DNA of 64,000 nucleotides from Cubamyces lactineus (lineage: Eukaryota; Basidiomycota; Agaricomycetes; Polyporales; Polyporaceae), in NCBI GenBank assembly GCA_022376465.1, contig JACDTU010000003.1, forward strand, positions 186,001 through 250,000, read 5' to 3'. The position numbers and the translations under genes were made by a program. Shown piece by piece: positions 59,475 through 64,000 of this stretch (positions within the stretch are counted from its first letter, which is position 1; each line of letters starts with the position of its first letter). A model generated the notes under the pieces. It was not told the origin of the DNA. It ran no database searches and saw only the letters and a program-made list of their open reading frames with translations.

Positions 59475-61069
59475 ATGTTCACCCCGCCCCCGTCTCCCGA
59501 GCCCCATCGCGCACAACACGCCCCGTCTGCACAGAGCAGATCACCCAAGTCCCTGCACACGCTTGATGTTCCCGATGATCCCTTCCTGAGCCCGCACTGC
59601 AACCGCCCAGGCAGCTCATCCCCAGAGCGCCAGCTTCCTCGCGCGCACGACACCCCTCTCTCGCCGAAAGAAGATCCGCAGGCGTACGCTTTGCTCCAGA
59701 AGAAGCGGATTGCGCGGAGAACAAGATTGACGGTCTTCCTCGTTCCTCTTGTCCTCGTGCTCGTAGGCCTCTCTACGCGGTACCTCACGCGACGGGCCAC
59801 GCTTGACGCCTTCCAACCGCCTCCAAGTTGGCAAGACTGGGCAGAGTCGGCCAAGCAATGGAGGGTGCACAAGCGAAACCCAGGGGCGTCAAACGTGGCG
59901 TCGGTCACCACCGTTGATGGCAAAAAGCCTACAGGCACCGCGCTCACGTTGGCGTCGACGGACAGCGCGGAACCTACGGCGACAAACTTGGGCACTGCAA
60001 CAGTCCCCTCTACACCGCCCGTACTGCCGACGCCCTTCCCCCAGGCGTTCGATTCCACGCTCTCGACGGACTTTGAGACGGTCGGATGTCAGGCGTTCTT
60101 CACGAACATGACCCAGACGTCCGCGTTCCTTAAATGCCGCCCGTTCTCACTGCTCGTGAAGGACTCCAACGCGTTCATCCAAGTGAGTTTATTCGATCTC
60201 CCTCTGGTATCGTCGGCTGCTCGTGTTTGCGTGTTTCGTGGAACGAGGATTCGTGCGCATAGCGTCTGCCGGGAGCGCCAGAGAGCCATCTCGAGAGTCA
60301 GACCAAAGAGCCCCACAAATTGCCCCGTGGCGGCCCTCTAGCGCTCCCGCGGGATACCTTAGGTTTGTGAGTGCGAACGGATATGCTAACATCTTTCCAC
60401 GATCCCAGCAGAGTCAGCGGAACATCTCCCTGCTGAACACGATCATGTGGGGGACGTGCAACACGGACATCGATGCGGCACAATGCTCGGCCAACATGGC
60501 CTGGTTCGCAGAAAACATCAAGACTCAATGCAAGAAGGACATCGCGGCCAACAACTCTATCGTCACAGACGCCGTCGCCGGTGAGCCGCCTCCTTCCGCT
60601 TTCCCCCCACAGATATTTTTGTCCGCAAGTACAAGGAGCGCCTTTTGCTGACTTGCTATTACGGACAGGCCTAGCAGCGTACGACCTCATGCGCGAAGTC
60701 GGGTGCCAGACAGACGCGCAGACGAATACGTACTGCTACGTCGAGGCTGCACAGGCGCGCCCCGCGGACCTCTACCTGTACGCGCTCCCGCTGGGGCTCG
60801 GGCTCCCGAACCAGACCGTGCCGAGCTGCACGAGCTGCGTGAAGAACGTGATGCAGGCGTTCGTCTCGGACGGGATGAACCTCTCCGCGCTCCGCTCAAC
60901 GTACCCCTCCGCGGCGACGGTCCTGAATAGTGCGTGCGGGGGCGACTTCGTCGCGACCATCGCGGAGAGCGACACGAGTGGCGCGTCGCACACGGCCGCG
61001 TTGGGTGGGGGCTGGACGGTGTCTGTCGCGGTGCTCGGGGCGGTACTAGGCACGCTGTTGGCGTTGTAG
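59475..61069 (+). CDS. DUF7729 membrane/cell-surface protein
   Basis: Fungal protein of unknown function. Exons 59475-60182, 60409-60580, 60669-61069 (426 aa). A Pro/Ser-rich cytosolic N-terminus (~80 res.) precedes one membrane span (LTVFLVPLVLVLVGLSTRYL). The outer part is Ser/Thr-rich, then Cys-rich and helical: GCQAFFTNMTQTSAFLKCRPF, LNTIMWGTCNTDIDAAQC, CKKDIAANNSIV, VGCQTDAQTNTYCY, PSCTSCVKNVMQAF, LNSACGGDF. The C-terminus ends in a hydrophobic run (WTVSVAVLGAVLGTLLAL) that looks like a GPI signal or second span. Intron 1 is 226 nt, longer than usual. The ATG at 59475 is preferred over 59262 because it starts clean sequence after a CT-rich leader. Confidence 0.83.
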
Positions 61070-61911
61070 GGGGGCTACCGTGTCTCATGGTGTCGTGCCT
61101 GTATCATCAATGTGCGGCCCCTAGTCGCGGTGGCCCTTACAGCAGCGGATGTTGGTGCTTCCAAAGTCCCATCTTCCCTACGACCACCACTCACGTCCCG
61201 GCGGTTACGCGTCAACCGCCCATCTGATGCTGGCGCCAGCGGCTATACGACACGTCGACGTCTCATGCATATGCGTATGCTCGCACGCATCTCGGCGGTC
61301 CGCGGTTCGACGGTCGCATCCGATTTGGGGCGCACCATCACGCCAACACCGTCATTTCCTTCGAGTTTTCCGTCCGCACCGACACACGCACTCCTTTGGC
61401 ACCTCTCTTTCACGTTCTCTCGTCGGTCGCGGATTCAGTTTATGATCCTCGGGGTTTTTCTCTTCTTCGGCATACCATGTTGCTTTACATACCTATACCA
61501 ACGGATTTTTCCTTCCCTTAACTTATTCATAGCGTAGAAACGATAGTGTATCTCGTGCCACTGTATTCGTCGTGCCTAGGGATGAGGCGAGCGACAAATA
61601 GCCAGCCCGCTACTACTACTAGTAGGCTTGGCGTATACATTTCATATCATGTCATCACATGGAGGATTGCAATGTTCGATTGAAGTATAGAGGCACAGCC
61701 GAGTAAAGTACAACAATTGAGTGAGAGTCACAGAGCTGAGTAGTGCGAGGAGCGGGGCACGGAAATGATTGGAGAGTAGCAGTGTGTGATGTAGGGTAGA
61801 TGTGTGATGATGATCCCATGGCCAGTAGAGTCGGAGCATTCCAGGGGTTGCGGAACAAAGGACGTGAATTCGGAGAGCAGCGTGACCTTGCGCTCTGTCT
61901 TGCAGTTGCGA
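61070..61911. other. Convergent 3' spacer
   Basis: 842 bp between the stops of the DUF7729 gene (+) and DUF7918-B (-). A CTACTACTACTAGTAG palindromic stretch lies near 61610-61625. No gene is supported. Confidence 0.5.
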
Positions 61912-63142
61912 CTAGTCGTCCAAGGTGAGGTCAATGACATCGCTCGGGTCAGGCTTAAGCCTTGCACGATATCCAGGTTCTCGCTTCACCCGAATTATCG
62001 GTTTGCCCTACGTGGACACGCTTTAGCCGAGAAACCAGAGAGTTGATACATATTAGCATGACCCACATCTGCAATATCTTCGTCGTCGGAGATTTCTATG
62101 ACCTCGATCTCGGGCTTGCGCTTCACCTCCGTCTTGCTGCCATCCTGTCTCTTGCCTTTGTTGCTGCTTCCCTCGTACGCTCGCCAAAAGTGCGTCGGTT
62201 CTGGTGCGGGTGGGGGCATGATGCCCTGTGCTTGGAGCAAGGCTGCTCCCGAGCGGTCGGTATAAATCAGGCTCTCTTGAGATTAACAAAGTTGTGAAAG
62301 GAGAGGAACCCACCGGCAGGTCTATAGCGGAAGATGAACGAGACGAACGGGCCTTCACGCGGATCCAGCGGTACCGACTTGCTCCACACAGGAGGCTTCT
62401 TGATCTTGATGCCCTCTCCAAGGCTACAGAGCGCAGCAGCATTCAAAACACAACGCTCCAACAACCTCACAAGGACAAGCAACGCACGTCACACGATGGA
62501 CCCCGAGCTTCTTGCTGCGTTCGTGCACAACACCGATCACCCTGCACGTTTGGGGGCGGAAGGCGGCGCGGGGTACGTGGGGATGCACCCGCGTGATGTC
62601 AACCTCGATACCACCAATCTTCTCTACAGCTTTTGCATCGTTGGCTAAGAGCGCGGAGTCGTCATCTACCGGCGACGTTGTTGAGAGTACAGTCTACAGT
62701 CAGCACGTGACTTTCTAAAGGCATGCGAGGGTAGGGGAGACGCACCCGTCGTGCGGAGGTCGGCAAATTGGAAGGGATGGTATGTATCTGCCGATACTGT
62801 GCGAATCGCCGCCCGACGTCCGTTCTCGTTCGGCCTACAGATGTTGCTGCATCTTAGGGCGCCGTCTATGTTCACGCGCACACTGGCGGTGTGCAGCCCA
62901 TTGTAGTCCTTCCAGTGAATGACAAAGCGCTGCATTCATTCAAAAAACACACTCTCTCAGTATCGACCTTTCATACTGGGACCATGGGCAGACGAAAGAT
63001 GAAGCTCACATACCTTGCCACTTTCACTGGGGATATAGCATGCCACCGCCTTCCCGCTGTTACCTTCCGCCTCCATCTTGTACTCTGGCATCCGCTGATC
63101 ATTGTCGTCGGTGATCCAGACGTCATAGCCTCGGTATAGCAT
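61912..63142 (-). CDS. DUF7918 protein, copy B (SUMO-motif tail)
   Basis: Paralogue of copy A. Exons 63142-63014, 62929-62746, 62665-62488, 62423-62314, 62242-62067, 62007-61912 (290 aa). Domain blocks: YRGYDVWITDDNDQRMPEYK, CYIPSESGKRFVIHW, VRVNIDGALRC, IRTVSADTYHPFQFA, TTDDDSALLAND, IGGIEVDITRVH, PFVSFIFRYRPAALLQAQGI. The tail differs from copy A: EVIEISDDED and DVIDLTLDD match SUMO-interacting motifs, and VKRE between them matches the sumoylation consensus (hydrophobic-K-x-E). The last exon starts at acceptor TAG (62010-62008); without that intron the protein would read through into 21 unrelated residues. Confidence 0.82.
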
Positions 63143-64000
63143 CCTGGTGTCGTCGTAGTCACAGAATAAAGAGCTACTGGCAGTTGGCAGACACAAGAAA
63201 GGGTAAACAGGCGCCAACGGCACGCTATTAACACAGGACACACGGTCACATGCGCGTATTTGACGGACGCGCGCGGCGGCGCTCAGTGCTGCAGCTTTCA
63301 GCCCCCCGCTCAGTTGAGCTGGTGCTCGAATGGTGCTGCAATTTGACCCTTCGGATTGTTTTCCTCGCGCTATGGAATGGAAAATATGGTGAGATCGGAC
63401 GCTTGTGTGCGAAAGGTCTCGTACGGGCAGAGTGTCGCGGCGGCGGGAAGTATGTGATTGCGACACGAGCCAGACAGACATAGTCCACCTATCAGAGGGG
63501 TCAGACTTGAACAACCAGCCGTTGACAGTTTGCATGATGGCTGAAGTGTAAGATGCTTCACGTTGGTATCCGCAATCCTACCTCATGCGATGAAGGCGAG
63601 CCGCCATACGAAGATGTCTGATATAATTCCCTCCTTGTTCCTTCTTACAACTTGCAACTTCAGCCTCGCGGTTGAGGTCGCAGGATGTAAGGAGGAATAA
63701 AAAGGGGTGGCCGGGATAAAAGAAATGGCCAATGTCCGAAGGCAATACGGACAACGAAGACGGGACAAAAAGAAGGGAAGCCGACCATGCAAAACAGAAG
63801 GGAGAAACATGGCCGACATACTGACCTTCGCTGGCAGGCCTATAAAACAAAGGCCGCCGGCGGTGGAGAGAGAGGATGACAAGTGGTAGAGTCGGACTGT
63901 CCAGGACGCAGATGACCACGACCGATAGTCATGGAAGGAGCGGTTCAGCCGTCCATCAAGGCCTTTGCCCTGTCAGTACTTAGGTCGGCCGATCCACTCC
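63143..64000. other. Right window edge, nothing recognised
   Basis: 858 bp. It should include the DUF7918-B promoter. Minus-strand frames (62957-63535, 63578-63919) contain stretches such as MQTVNGWLFKSD but no family or splice structure I can support. A gene continuing past the edge is possible. Confidence 0.4.

Noticed and set aside
62957..63535. 192-codon minus-strand frame through the DUF7918-B first exon
   Set aside because: Only the part from the ATG at 63142 matches the family; the upstream part is unrelated and the 3' part is intron.

Overview
The window is nuclear DNA of a filamentous basidiomycete, most likely an agaricomycete (perhaps Polyporales; the order is a guess from protein flavour). 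The signs are dense GT-AG introns of about 45-80 bp inside nearly every gene, short intergenic gaps, GC-rich codons, and families typical of Agaricomycetes (GH79, CRH-type GH16, GT32, DUF7729, DUF1769, DUF7918). There are no operons, CRISPR arrays or viral genes. Gene models were built by hand: exon borders were accepted only when splice dinucleotides, reading phase and family conservation agreed.

Layout. 1-1975: 3' part of a C2H2 zinc-finger regulator (+). 1976-5749: gene-poor. 5750-6593: GPI19/PIG-P (-), divergent from 5-formyltetrahydrofolate cyclo-ligase (+, 7249-8454), which meets a RAD51C-like protein tail to tail (-, 8708-10270). That gene is divergent from a three-RRM protein (+, 10627-12398). 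12399-16055: gene-poor, then tRNA-Gly(GCC) (16056-16126) and a CRH-type cell-wall transglycosylase (+, 16324-18466). 18849-26736: an 11-exon gene for a 2,449-aa UNC80-like protein (-). 27667-29027: a GT32-type Golgi glycosyltransferase (-). 29550-30998: a broken GH79 glucuronidase gene (-). 33444-35601: an uncharacterised Ser-rich protein (-). 35602-39488: gene-poor.

39489-49212 is a compact housekeeping block: mitoribosomal protein mL59 (-), SEC62 (+), an Mgr3-like TPR protein (-), the DEAD-box helicase DHH1 (+), SDHAF2/SDH5 (-) and the PP1 catalytic subunit (-). It is built largely of head-to-head and tail-to-tail pairs, so neighbours probably share promoters or terminator regions. 49959-52786 is a PH-domain protein (-). 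54259-63142 holds two DUF7918 paralogues (-) enclosing a DUF1769 gene (-), a second identical tRNA-Gly (-) and a DUF7729 membrane protein (+).

The observations most worth a second look are the RAD51C-like protein with both Mg-binding Walker residues replaced, the DUF7918 pair with a conserved intron map and SUMO-type motifs in one tail, the GH79 gene that has lost its nucleophile region, and two genes with one abnormally long intron each (one with a perfect hairpin). I did not find a clearly new multi-gene system; the DUF7918/SUMO link is the nearest to one.
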